This document shows, piece after piece, positions 1 to 9,684 of a stretch of DNA of 54,429 bases. Within the stretch, counting starts at the first letter, position 1. Every line of letters starts with the position of its first letter. Under the pieces are notes generated by a model. That model ran no database searches. It was not told the origin of the DNA and saw nothing but the letters and a program-made list of their open reading frames with translations. Both the position numbers and the translations under genes were made by a program. This DNA is from Craurococcus roseus (lineage in GTDB: Bacteria > Pseudomonadota > Alphaproteobacteria > Acetobacterales > Acetobacteraceae): positions 1-54,429 of the forward strand of contig NZ_BAAAFZ010000045.1 in assembly GCF_039523795.1 (NCBI RefSeq). Direction: 5' to 3'.

Positions 1-456
1 CAGCGGCTCGATCCGCGCGCGCCCGTTCCTCGCCGGCCAAGTCAGGCGGGCAGCGCTTCGCCTTCCGGCCAAGCCCGGCCGTCCGGCTTCGGGCCCCTCG
101 GGCCCACATCCCGGGCTCGGAGCGCCCCCGGCCGGGCCGCCGCAAGGCATCCGCGGCCGGAAGTTTCGGGTCGGGCACGGCCGACGGCGTTCGCGTCGGG
201 GCCCTGGCGCTGGGGGCGATTGGCACCGCGACGCTGCCCATGGCGGCCGTGGCCGCACTCGGCCGCCCGGTCCCGATGGCCGCCCGGCCGGCCGGGCCGC
301 GCCGCCTCCGCCGAGCCCGCCGATCCTTGGCGCGCGCCGACGGCCAGCGGCTCCTTCAGGTCGTGGCGGCCCGGGGCTTCCCTGCCCCTCCGCCCCGACC
401 GTCGCGGCGCCGTGGGGCCGCCGCTTCCTCGGGCAGGGGAAGCCCCCGGCCGCCCT
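1..456. other. Left-end stretch with no supportable gene
   Basis: Very GC-rich sequence. All six frames show only arginine/proline/glycine/alanine-rich translations, the usual look of non-coding or degraded high-GC DNA. No RBS-preceded start, conserved motif, repeat or RNA was recognised. It may contain the decayed 5' part of the DUF4214 gene whose 3' end follows, but nothing here shows that directly. Confidence 0.4.
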
Positions 457-796
457 TCTCGAACGGACACTTACGCCACAATCCTAGACCGCCTGCCCGA
501 CGCGGACGGGTTGGCGAACTGGACCGCCGCGCGGAACGCCGGCATGGTGAACGCCTTTATCAGCTCGCCGGAGTTCCAGTCCCGCTTCGACGCGCTGTCG
601 AATCAGGATTTCGTGGCGCGGATGTACCCCGCCGCGCTCGATCTCCCGGCGGAGGTCCCGGGGCTGGCGGCGTGGACCTCCCGCGCTCGACAACAGCGCG
701 CTCTCACGCCGCGACGTGGTGCAGGGCTTCGCCTACAGTGACGAGATGACCCAGAAGCTGATGCCCCTCGTCAGTGACGGCATCGCCTTCGCCTGA
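457..796 (+). pseudogene. DUF4214-domain protein remnant, frameshifted
   Basis: DUF4214 modules occur near the C-terminus of large secreted calcium-binding or adhesin-like proteins; their function is unknown. Two reading frames join here. The first, to about 680, gives ATILDRLPDADGLANW, then SPEFQSRFDALSNQDFVARM and GLAAWTS. The second, from about 684 to the TGA at 794-796, gives ALSRRDVVQGFAYSDEMTQ and ends GIAFA. Together they make the familiar repeat-like pattern (xGLAxW, ALSRxDVVxGF), but only after a one-base shift near 680. No credible start exists upstream and the translation before about 457 is nonsense, so only a C-terminal piece survives. The pseudogene call is inference; the frame break is seen directly. 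Confidence 0.6.
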
Positions 797-815
797 CCGC
801 GGAGGGTCGCGGACG

Positions 816-1325
816 TCAGTTCGCCCGCAGCGCCCGCGGCAGATCCGCCACCGCCCGGTCGATCAGCGCCGCGTCGGCGTTGGCGTCCAACCGCTCGGCG
901 ATCACGGTCCGCGCCGCGGCGGTGGCGACTTCGGCCGCCGCCGCGCGCACCTCGGCCAGGGCGCTGACTTCCGCGGCGCCGATCCGCTCCATCGCCATGC
1001 GTTCGCGCCGCTTGGCCGCGGCTTCCGCTTCCGCCGCGGCGGAAGCGCCGGCCCGCTCGGCCTCGGCCTTGGCGCTGGCCACCATCGCCTCCGCTTCGCG
1101 CAGCGCCGCGGCACGGTCGGCCTCGGCCTGCTTCAGCATGGCTTCCGCTTCGCTCCGCAGCCGCGAGGCTTCGGCGAGTTCCGCCCGGACGCGCTCGGCG
1201 CGCGCGTCGAGCGCGTCCGTCAACGCGGTCCAGATCCTGCGGCCGACCAGCAGCAGGAAGAGGACGAAGCTGACCGCGACCCAGAACTTCGGGTCGAGCC
1301 AGAAGTGCTCGTAGTGGTGTTCCAT
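816..1325 (-). CDS. atpF: ATP synthase Fo subunit b
   Basis: Peripheral-stalk subunit b of the F1Fo ATP synthase, which holds F1 against rotation. The 169-residue protein has one N-terminal membrane helix (about residues 13-29, FWVAVSFVLFLLLVGRRIW) followed by a long Ala/Glu/Arg-rich helix typical of the dimeric stalk. Its ATG overlaps the TGA of the upstream b' gene by one base (TGATG), suggesting coupled translation. It is the last gene of the Fo cluster; F1 genes are not in the window, as is usual in alphaproteobacteria, where the Fo and F1 operons are separate. Confidence 0.92.
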   Translation of the reverse strand: MEHHYEHFWLDPKFWVAVSFVLFLLLVGRRIWTALTDALDARAERVRAELAEASRLRSEAEAMLKQAEADRAAALREAEAMVASAKAEAERAGASAAAEAEAAAKRRERMAMERIGAAEVSALAEVRAAAAEVATAAARTVIAERLDANADAALIDRAVADLPRALRAN

Positions 1326-1951
1326 CAGGCCCGTCCCCGCGCGGCTAGTTCGCCGTCCACGGCACGTTCCACCGCGGCCCGGTCCGTCCCGGCGCCGACC
1401 AAGCGGGACACCAGCGCCTCGGCCGTGTCCGCCGAAACTTGGCGCAGCGCGCCCATGGCGCTGTCCCGCGCCGCGGCGATGCGCTTCTCCGCCTGCTCGA
1501 TCTGCGCGTTGAGCCGGGCGTTCGCCTCCTCCGAGCGCGCCGCGGCCTCGGCCTGGGCACGCTGCACGGCCTCGGCGATGGCCGCCTGGCCCTCGGCGCG
1601 CGCCTTCGCTGTGGCGGCGCGGTGCTCAGCCATGGCCTCGTCGGCGCGCGCCTTGGCGGCCTGCGCCGCTTCGAGGTCGCCGTCGATGCGCCGCTTCCGC
1701 TCCTCCAGCACCGACGCCACGCCCGGCAGCGCCACTTGGTGCATGACGACGTAGAGCAGGCCGAAGATGATGAGCAGCCACACCACCTGGGAAATCACCA
1801 GCGGGTGGCCGAAGTTGAGCTGCGGCATGCCGCCGCCCGTGGCGCCGGGGTGCTCTTCCGCGACCTGCGCCAAGGCCGCCGGCACGGCGGCGAGCAGCGC
1901 CAAGCCGGCGATGGCGGCGGCCGCGGCGACGAGCCGGATGCCGTTCCTCAT
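1325..1951 (-). CDS. atpG: ATP synthase Fo subunit b'
   Basis: Second, divergent stalk subunit (b', also called atpF2 or atpX), found in alphaproteobacteria, cyanobacteria and chloroplasts, which pairs with b. The ATG at 1951 starts MRNGIRLVAAAAAIAG, a hydrophobic leader ending in ALAQ that looks like a cleavable signal. A membrane helix follows (SQVVWLLIIFGLLYVVM), then a long charged coiled coil rich in AKARAEGQA-like segments. An in-frame start 11 codons upstream (1984) is possible, but its extra residues look unstructured. Ends one base into the atpF start. The symbol varies between annotations. Confidence 0.88.
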   Translation of the reverse strand: MRNGIRLVAAAAAIAGLALLAAVPAALAQVAEEHPGATGGGMPQLNFGHPLVISQVVWLLIIFGLLYVVMHQVALPGVASVLEERKRRIDGDLEAAQAAKARADEAMAEHRAATAKARAEGQAAIAEAVQRAQAEAAARSEEANARLNAQIEQAEKRIAAARDSAMGALRQVSADTAEALVSRLVGAGTDRAAVERAVDGELAARGRA

Positions 1952-1998
1952 GCCCGTTGTCCGGGCGGTCGGCGTTTGCCGCACGACCGCCCGCCTCC

Positions 1999-2235
1999 TC
2001 AGGTGAACAGGATGAGGAAGGCGATCAGCAGCGCGAACAGCGCCACCGCTTCCGTCAGCGCGAAGCCCAGGATGCCGATCGGGAACACGGCGTCGCGGGC
2101 GCCCGGGTTGCGGGCGACGGAGGAGACCATGGCGGAGAAGATGCTGCCGATGCCGATGCCGACGCCGGCGAGGGCGATCACGGCGATGCCGGCGCCGAGC
2201 GCCTTGTAAGCGGCCACGAGAGCGGCGGGATCCAT
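1999..2235 (-). CDS. atpE: ATP synthase Fo subunit c
   Basis: Proteolipid forming the rotating c-ring in the inner membrane. The 78-residue length is normal. Two membrane hairpin helices are visible: the first is glycine-rich (GAGIAVIALAGVGIGIGS), then comes the polar loop with Arg42-Asn43-Pro44 that contacts F1, then a second helix containing the ion-carrying Glu62 in LGFALTEAVALFALL. The Glu sits in an LTE context; no extra sodium-site pattern was judged visible, so proton coupling is assumed. It lies between atpB and b', as expected. Confidence 0.96.
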   Translation of the reverse strand: MDPAALVAAYKALGAGIAVIALAGVGIGIGSIFSAMVSSVARNPGARDAVFPIGILGFALTEAVALFALLIAFLILFT

Positions 2236-2284
2236 GGCAAGTCCTTTCTTGGGGTGGGTAGAGGGGGAAGGGCCGCAGCGGACG

Positions 2285-3043
2285 TCAGTGCAGATGCACC
2301 GCGTCGTGCAGGTAGATGCTGGTCAGGATGGCGAACACGTAGGCCTGCAGGAAGGCCACCAGCAACTCGAACCCGACCAGGGCGACGTTGACGGCGAGCG
2401 GCAGCGCCGCGCCGAGGATGCCGACGATCCCGGCGGCGGAGCCGATCATCACCACGAAGGTGGCGAAGACCTTCAGCATCACGTGGCCGGCGACCATGTT
2501 GGCGAACAAGCGGACCGAAAGGCTCACCGGCCGCGAAAGGTAGGAGATGATCTCGATCGGGATGATGAGCGGCGCCAGCAGCTTCGGCGCGCCCTCGGGG
2601 AAGAAGTAGGAGAAGAAGTGCGTGCCGTGGATCGCCAGCGCCACAACCGTCACCAGGATGAACACCACCGCCGCCAACGCGAAGGTGACGGCGATATGCG
2701 AGGTGAAGGTGAAGGCGTAGGGCAGCATGCCCAGCAGGTTGCCGAACAGCACGAACATGAACAGCGAGAACACGAAGGGGAAGAAGCGCTTTCCTTCGTC
2801 GCCCACCTGGCCCACCACCAAGTCGTGGACGAATTCGTAGGCGGATTCCGCCACCGCTTGGAGCCGCCCCGGCACCACCGCGCGGCGCGACATGCCCCAG
2901 ATCATCAGCCCAGTGATCAAACCGACCGCCAGCAGCATGTGCGCGCTGGCCTGGCTGAAGCCGACGGAACGGCCCACAGCGCCGAGCACGGGCACCAGCT
3001 CGAACTGGCTCAGGGCGTCGATCGCTTTGCCTTCGGCGGCCAC
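2285..3043 (-). CDS. atpB: ATP synthase Fo subunit a
   Basis: Stator membrane subunit containing the two proton half-channels next to the c-ring. The 252-residue, multi-helix protein has the family signature SLSVRLFANMVAGH, with the essential Arg in the helix facing Glu62 of subunit c, and the C-terminal FELLVAFLQAYVFAILTSIYL helix. It starts with MAAEGKAIDALSQFELVPV, as in alphaproteobacterial AtpB. It lies 49 bases upstream of atpE and 22 bases downstream of the atpI-like gene, so it is probably cotranscribed with both. Confidence 0.95.
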   Translation of the reverse strand: MAAEGKAIDALSQFELVPVLGAVGRSVGFSQASAHMLLAVGLITGLMIWGMSRRAVVPGRLQAVAESAYEFVHDLVVGQVGDEGKRFFPFVFSLFMFVLFGNLLGMLPYAFTFTSHIAVTFALAAVVFILVTVVALAIHGTHFFSYFFPEGAPKLLAPLIIPIEIISYLSRPVSLSVRLFANMVAGHVMLKVFATFVVMIGSAAGIVGILGAALPLAVNVALVGFELLVAFLQAYVFAILTSIYLHDAVHLH

Positions 3044-3065
3044 GGGCGGACTCTCCAGGGTGCGT

Positions 3066-3365
3066 CTATTCGCGTCGGCCGCGCCGCGGACTGAACAAGC
3101 GGTACACGTTCAGGATCCCGGCCGCCGAGCCCGCCACGAAGAACAACAGGAAGAGCCAGGGCCAAGTCCCGAGCCAGCGGTCCAGCAACAGGCCGATGAC
3201 GATGCCGACCACCAAGGCCGACACCACCTCCACGCCCGCGCGGAAGCCGATGCCCCAAGGGCCGGTCGGGAGGCCGCCGCCGGAGGAACCGGCCGGCTTG
3301 TCCAAGCCCTGTCGGGCCCGCGCTTCCCGGAGCCGCCGCTCGAAGCCGTCGCGCTCGTCGCCCAA
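3066..3365 (-). CDS. atpI: AtpI/AtpZ-like Fo assembly protein
   Basis: Small membrane protein that precedes atpB in Fo operons and helps c-ring assembly or magnesium supply. Two hydrophobic segments are visible (VEVVSALVVGIVIGLLLDRWLG and WPWLFLLFFVAGSAAGILN) after a charged N-terminus GDERDGFERRLREA, matching the alphaproteobacterial AtpI/AtpZ pattern. I prefer the TTG at 3365 because it follows a purine run (GGGGGAGAG) and begins where homology-like sequence begins; this gives 99 residues. An upstream start at 3437 would add a proline/arginine-rich stretch that does not look coding. The start is moderately uncertain. Confidence 0.78.
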   Translation of the reverse strand: MGDERDGFERRLREARARQGLDKPAGSSGGGLPTGPWGIGFRAGVEVVSALVVGIVIGLLLDRWLGTWPWLFLLFFVAGSAAGILNVYRLFSPRRGRRE

Positions 3366-3461
3366 ACTCTCTCCCCCGCCGGTTCTCCGCCGGAAGGCAG
3401 GGGGCGGATAAGCCCCGCCCCGCGGCGTGTCAAGCAAGCGGCCGGCCCGACCGCGCGCCCT

Positions 3462-5351
3462 TCACTGCGCTGCTGCGGCGGCGTCCGCGGCGGCGAAGGC
3501 GCCGCTCTGCTGGCGCCACAGCCGCGCGTAGGCGCCGTCGCGCCGGAGCAGCGCCGCGTGCGTCCCTTCCTCCGCGATCCGGCCACGCTCCAGCACCACC
3601 AGCCGGTCCATGCGCGAGAGCGTCGAAAGCCGGTGCGCGATGGCGATCACCGTCTTGCCCGCCATCAACTCGTCGAGCCGCTCCTGGATCGCCGCCTCCA
3701 CTTCGGAGTCGAGCGCGCTGGTCGCCTCGTCCAGCACCAGGATGGGCGCGTCCTTCAGCAGCACGCGGGCGATCGCTACCCGCTGGCGCTGCCCGCCGGA
3801 GAGCTTCACGCCGCGCTCGCCCACATGGGCGTCGTAGCCCGCGCGCCCGCGCCAATCGCGCAGTTCGCGGATGAAGCCGTCCGCCGCCGCCCGCTCGGCC
3901 GCCGCTTCGATCTCCGCCTCTGCCGCGTCCGGCCGCCCATAGCGGATGTTGTCGCGGACGGAGCGGTGCAGCAGCGCCGTGTCCTGTGTGACGACGCCGA
4001 TGGAGGCCCGGAGCGACTCCTGCGTCACCCCCGCAACATCCTGCCCATCGACCAGGATGCGACCCTCTTCCGGTCGGAAGAAGCCGAGCAGCAGGTTCAC
4101 CAGGGTTGATTTGCCAGCGCCGGAGTGGCCGACGAGGCCGACGCGCTCGCCGGGCCGGATGCGGAGGTCCAGCCCGTCCAGCACGCCTATGCCCTCGCGC
4201 CCATAGCCGAAGCGCACCGCCTCGAACCGGATCTCGCCGTGCGGTACGCGCAGCGGCACCGCGCCGGGCGGGTCCGGGGCGGTGGGCGGGACGGCGATGG
4301 AACCCATCGCTTCCTGCACCACGCCGATGCTCTCGAAGATCGAGGTGACGTTGAATGCCACCCAGCCGGAGATGTTGGCGATCTGCCACGCCATCGGCAC
4401 CGCCGTCGCCACCGCGCCGACGCCGATCTCGCCCTGCGTCCACAGCCACACCCCCACCGCCGCCGTGGACGTGACCAGGGCGGCGTTGAGCGTCGCCAGC
4501 GCGAAGCCGTTCAGCGTCACCAGCCGCATCTGCCGCCGGAACGCCTCGGTGAGCGCCAGCACACCGTCCCGCGCGTAGGCGTCCTCCTCCCGCGCGCGGG
4601 CGAAGAGCTTCACCGTCTGGACGTTGGTGTAGCTGTCCACCACCAGCCCGGTCAGCGCGCTGCGCTGCGCCGAGGCCTCGCGCGAACGGTCGCGCATCCG
4701 CGGGACGATGGCGCGGAGCAGCAGGGCGTAGAGGGCGAACCACGCGACGATGGGCAGCGCGAGCCGCCAGTCCGCGTCGCCGAGCAGCAGCAGCGCCGCG
4801 GTGCCGTAGACCAAGATGTACCAGACGGCGTTGACCACCTGCACCACGCTCTCGCGCAGGGACGGCCCGGCCTGCATCACCCGGTTGGCGATCCGCCCCG
4901 CGAAGTCCTCCTGGAAGAACGGCAGCCCCTGGCGGATGACGTGCCAGTGGCTCTGCCAGCGGATCATGGAGGTGACGTTGGCGTTGATGCCCTGCTGCGT
5001 GATCAGGTTCTGCAGCAGGAGCGCCAGCGGCCGCCCCACCAGCAGCAGCGCCGCCATGCCCAGCAGGACGGGCCAGGCCTCGTCCCACAGCCGGTCAGGC
5101 GCGTGCGTCGAGAGCAGCGACACCAGCGTGCCGATCATGGTCGGGATGGCGGCGTCCACCAGCGCCACCAGCAGCCCGGCGACGAAGAGCGCGGCGAACA
5201 GCCCCCGCGCCTGGCCGACGAAGTGCTTGTAGAAGCCGGCCAGCGTGCGCGGCGGCGGCGTTTCCGGCACCGGCCTGCCGAGGAACCTGGCCGCGTGGCG
5301 GCCGGGCGGGGCGACCGGGTCGAGGAGGGATTCGAAGAAGCGGAACAGCAT
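3462..5351 (-). CDS. ABC exporter, fused permease and ATPase
   Basis: A 629-residue half-transporter of the MsbA/multidrug-exporter type that would dimerise in the inner membrane. Residues about 45-345 form the six-helix membrane domain. The ATPase domain shows Walker A GHSGAGKST (408-416), Q-loop VTQDTALL (about 454-461), signature LSGGQ (517-521), Walker B ILVLDEATSALD from 537 and the switch His in IAHRLSTLSRMD. The C-terminus ends in an alanine tail. It lies upstream of the atpI-like gene on the same strand but belongs to no known ATP synthase pathway; substrate unknown. It is divergent from the receptor gene starting at 5525. Confidence 0.93.
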   Translation of the reverse strand: MLFRFFESLLDPVAPPGRHAARFLGRPVPETPPPRTLAGFYKHFVGQARGLFAALFVAGLLVALVDAAIPTMIGTLVSLLSTHAPDRLWDEAWPVLLGMAALLLVGRPLALLLQNLITQQGINANVTSMIRWQSHWHVIRQGLPFFQEDFAGRIANRVMQAGPSLRESVVQVVNAVWYILVYGTAALLLLGDADWRLALPIVAWFALYALLLRAIVPRMRDRSREASAQRSALTGLVVDSYTNVQTVKLFARAREEDAYARDGVLALTEAFRRQMRLVTLNGFALATLNAALVTSTAAVGVWLWTQGEIGVGAVATAVPMAWQIANISGWVAFNVTSIFESIGVVQEAMGSIAVPPTAPDPPGAVPLRVPHGEIRFEAVRFGYGREGIGVLDGLDLRIRPGERVGLVGHSGAGKSTLVNLLLGFFRPEEGRILVDGQDVAGVTQESLRASIGVVTQDTALLHRSVRDNIRYGRPDAAEAEIEAAAERAAADGFIRELRDWRGRAGYDAHVGERGVKLSGGQRQRVAIARVLLKDAPILVLDEATSALDSEVEAAIQERLDELMAGKTVIAIAHRLSTLSRMDRLVVLERGRIAEEGTHAALLRRDGAYARLWRQQSGAFAAADAAAAAQ

Positions 5352-5524
5352 GGGTCGAGCGACACATGGCGGCCGTCGCCGCCCCCTTCAACGTCCGGTT
5401 CAACACGCCGCGAACGTTGCGCGGCGGGCGCGACCCCCGCGGCGGCGCTTCCAGGGGCTCGCCTTCCCGTGCCACGCCCCAACGGCGAGCCGGCGCAACG
5501 AACGGCCGCGAAGGGAGGTCTTCG

Positions 5525-6549
5525 ATGGTCGAAAGCAAGCGGCCCGCGCCTGCGGGCAGCGGTGCCATGCGCCGGAGGGCGGCTTGGGCGGCTTCGCCGC
5601 GGCGGGCCTACTCGGCGCCGAGGCCCGCGCCCAGCGCGGCGGGGCCGCATGGCCCACGGGCTGCGTCCGCTTCATCGGCATCTTCCCGCCTGGCGGCGGC
5701 ACCGACATCCTGTCGCGCATCTGGTGCGCCAAGATGGCCGAGATCGCCGGCCACCAATTCGTCGTCGAGAACCGCAGCGGCTCCGCCGGCAACGTCGGCG
5801 CCGACGCCATCGCCAAAGCGCGGCCGGACGGCGCCACCGTCGGTCTCGGCGGCATCGCGTCGCACGCCATCGCGCCCACGCCCTACGCCAGCCTGCCTTT
5901 CGACCACCGGCGCGATTTCGCCCTGGTTTCCGGCCTTTGGCGGCTGCCGAACATGCTGGTGGTGAACAACGACCTGCCGGCGCGCACGGTGCCGGAACTG
6001 ATCGAAGTGGCGAAGTCGCGCCCCGGCGGCCGCCAGCTTTCCTGCGCTTCCGCGGGCGCCGGCACCACGCTGCACCTCTCGGGCGCGATGTTCGCGCACA
6101 TGACCGGCGCGCCGATGCTGCACGTCCCTTACCGCGGCGGCGCGCCCGCGATGGTGGACGTGATCGCCGGCCGCTTGGACATGATCTTCGACAACATCCC
6201 CGGTGCCCTCGCCCAAGCCCGCCAAGGCAAGGTCCGCCCGCTCGCCGTCACGGGCAAGGAGCGCAACGCCGCCGCGTCCGACGTGCCGGCGCTGGCCGAG
6301 CACCTGCCCGGCTTCGACATCGTGTCCTGGACCTGCCTGGCGGCCCCGGCCGGCCTGCCGCCCGGCATGGCGGCGCGCATGAATTCGCTGACGCGCCAAG
6401 CGCTCGCGGGCGAGGAATTGCGCCGGAGCTTCGCCGACCTCGGCGCTGCTCCGTGGTGGACGGCGGCGGAGGATCTGGAAGCGTACCGCACTGCCCAGGA
6501 AGCGGCGCTGCGGCCGCTGATCCTGGCTTCGGGGGCACGGGTGGAATGA
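5525..6549 (+). CDS. Bug/TctC-type tripartite tricarboxylate transporter receptor, frameshifted in signal peptide
   Basis: Periplasmic solute-binding protein of the tripartite tricarboxylate transporter family, which binds small carboxylates. The mature part matches the family: GIFPPGGGTDILSRI, VENRSGSAGNVGADAIAKA, MLHVPYRGGAPAMVDVIAGR and IPGALAQARQGKVRPLAVT. The ATG at 5525 has an excellent RBS (AGGGAGG), and a second ATG at 5567 opens MRRRAAW, yet the conserved leader GGFAAAGLLGAEARAQ lies in another frame, entered near 5580. A one-base shift would give a normal Tat-like or Sec signal (MRRRAALGGFAAAGLL). Without it the only in-frame start is TTG at 5584, leaving a signal with no positive charge. 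No TctA/TctB permease genes are nearby, which is common for these receptors. Confidence 0.82.
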
Positions 6550-7183
6550 CAGGGCGGCGGCCGGGGCTAAGCCTGGACTCTCGCTCGCGTCCAGCGCGTC
6601 GGTGGGCGCGGCGACCCCGGCAGGGTCGTGGACTGGAGCGTTCGGCCGAACGGCACCACGGCGGATCGCCCGTACACGCCGTCCGCTGGCGACCAAAACT
6701 GGCGCGCAACGTGGGCGGGAGGGATCGACCATCCGATACTCACCGTCGAAACGGGGCAGACGAGCGAGTAGGCCGCGCATCGCCCGTCGACGCCCGAGCC
6801 GTGCGTTTCGTCAGGGGCGAGGGCGCATTGGGGCAAGGAATAACCGGCCACAGCACCGAGGTTCGGCGGCCCTGCGGCGGGCGGCGGCTCCGATGAGGGG
6901 CAAACCGGGCCGACGGACCCGCTGAGGCGCCGGGCACCGCGGAGGCCGCAGCCGGGATGGGCCTTCCCCGGGGCAAGGGCTGCCCGCGGCCGGTGGGCGG
7001 TTGGGCGGGGCACCGCGCGCTCGCCGAGCGAGCGCCCCCTTTGCGGCGAACGGGCGTGCCGGCCCCGCGGGCGGCGGGTATGGCGCCCGCCGCGCTGCCG
7101 CCGCAAGCCGTTACGGCCGCCGCTCGCTTGCGCGCCGCGCGCGCGGCGCATAAGTCGGGGTGAACGAACGAGGAGACGGGGTC
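6550..7183. other. Long intergenic region upstream of the pyruvate dehydrogenase operon
   Basis: About 630 bases between the receptor gene and pdhA. No frame gives a recognisable protein; the longest translations are arginine-rich and lack RBS-preceded starts. It presumably holds the pdh promoter, but no confident -35/-10 pair was found. The one distinct structure is the self-complementary GC run at 7132-7149. Confidence 0.4.
7132..7149. repeat. 18-bp perfect GC palindrome before pdhA
   Basis: GCGCCGCGCGCGCGGCGC reads identically on both strands and lies 34 bases before the pdhA ATG. In RNA it could form a short very stable hairpin in the leader; as DNA, the alternating CG tract could adopt a left-handed form. 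Function is unknown and chance is a real possibility in such GC-rich sequence. Confidence 0.5.
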
Positions 7184-8230
7184 ATGGCCCAGGCAGCGGA
7201 GACCGCCACCGCCAACAAGGGGCGCCGGCCGCAACGCGCCGCGGAAGGCAGAAGCCCCGTGATGGCGCCGGAGCAGCTCCGCCAAGCCTACCGCGACATG
7301 CTCCTGATCCGCCGCTTCGAGGAGAAGGCCGGCCAACTCTACGGCATGGGGCTCATCGGCGGCTTCTGCCACCTCTACATCGGCCAGGAAGCCATCGTGG
7401 TGGGGATGCAGGCCTGCCTGGAACCGGGCGACCAGGTCATCACCTCCTACCGCGACCACGGCCACATGCTCGCCACCGGCATGGAGGCGCGCGGGGTGAT
7501 GGCGGAGCTGACAGGGCGCTCCGGGGGCTACTCCAAGGGCAAGGGCGGCTCCATGCACATGTTCAGCCGCGAAAAGGGCTTCTACGGCGGCCATGGCATC
7601 GTCGGCGCGCAGGTCTCGCTCGGCACCGGCCTCGCCTTCGCCAACTGGTACCGCGAAGGCCGCAACGTCGCCTTGACCTATTTCGGCGAGGGCGCCTCCA
7701 ACCAGGGCCAGGTCTACGAGAGCTTCAATCTCGCCGCTCTGATGAAGCTGCCCTGCATCTACATCATCGAGAACAACAAGTACGCCATGGGCACGAGCCT
7801 GGAGCGAGGCAGCGCTTCCCGCGACCTGTCCAAGAACGGCGAGCCTTGGGGCATCCCCGGCGAGCAGGTGGACGGCATGGACGTCATGGCGGTGAAGGAG
7901 GCCGGCGAGCGCGCCGCCGCCCACTGCCGCGAGGGCAACGGCCCATACCTTTTGGAGATGAAGACCTACCGCTACCGCGGCCACTCCATGTCCGACCCGG
8001 CCAAGTACCGGAAGCGGGAGGAGGTGCAGCAGATGCGCGAGCAGTCCGACCCGATCGAGCGGGTCCGCAAGCACCTGCTGGGGAACGGCGCGGACGAGGC
8101 CGAGCTGAAGAAGATCGACGACGAGATCAAGGCGATCGTGCAGGACGCCGCCGATTTTGCCCAATCCAGCCCCGAGCCGGACGAGAAGGAGCTGTGGACC
8201 GACGTGCTGATCGAGCAAGGGGCGCGCTGA
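7184..8230 (+). CDS. pdhA: Pyruvate dehydrogenase E1 component, alpha subunit
   Basis: Alpha subunit of the thiamine-diphosphate-dependent heterotetrameric E1, which decarboxylates pyruvate and acetylates the lipoyl arms of E2. In the 348-residue product, RRFEEKAGQLYGMGLIGGF (from 43), the TPP/Mg motif GEGASNQG...NN (168-198) and the loop YRYRGHSMSDP are all present. The ATG at 7184 is chosen because AGGAG lies 8 bases upstream; a GTG at 7160 is also in frame. First gene of the pdh cluster; pdhB begins two bases after its stop. Confidence 0.96.
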   Translation: MAQAAETATANKGRRPQRAAEGRSPVMAPEQLRQAYRDMLLIRRFEEKAGQLYGMGLIGGFCHLYIGQEAIVVGMQACLEPGDQVITSYRDHGHMLATGMEARGVMAELTGRSGGYSKGKGGSMHMFSREKGFYGGHGIVGAQVSLGTGLAFANWYREGRNVALTYFGEGASNQGQVYESFNLAALMKLPCIYIIENNKYAMGTSLERGSASRDLSKNGEPWGIPGEQVDGMDVMAVKEAGERAAAHCREGNGPYLLEMKTYRYRGHSMSDPAKYRKREEVQQMREQSDPIERVRKHLLGNGADEAELKKIDDEIKAIVQDAADFAQSSPEPDEKELWTDVLIEQGAR

Positions 8231-8231
8231 G

Positions 8232-9674
<1,443 letters not shown>

Positions 9675-9684
9675 GGGCGGGACC

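Noticed and set aside
5385..5420. Inverted GTTC/GAAC pair between the ABC exporter and Bug receptor genes
   Set aside because: Spacing fits no known operator and arms are only four to five bases, expected by chance.
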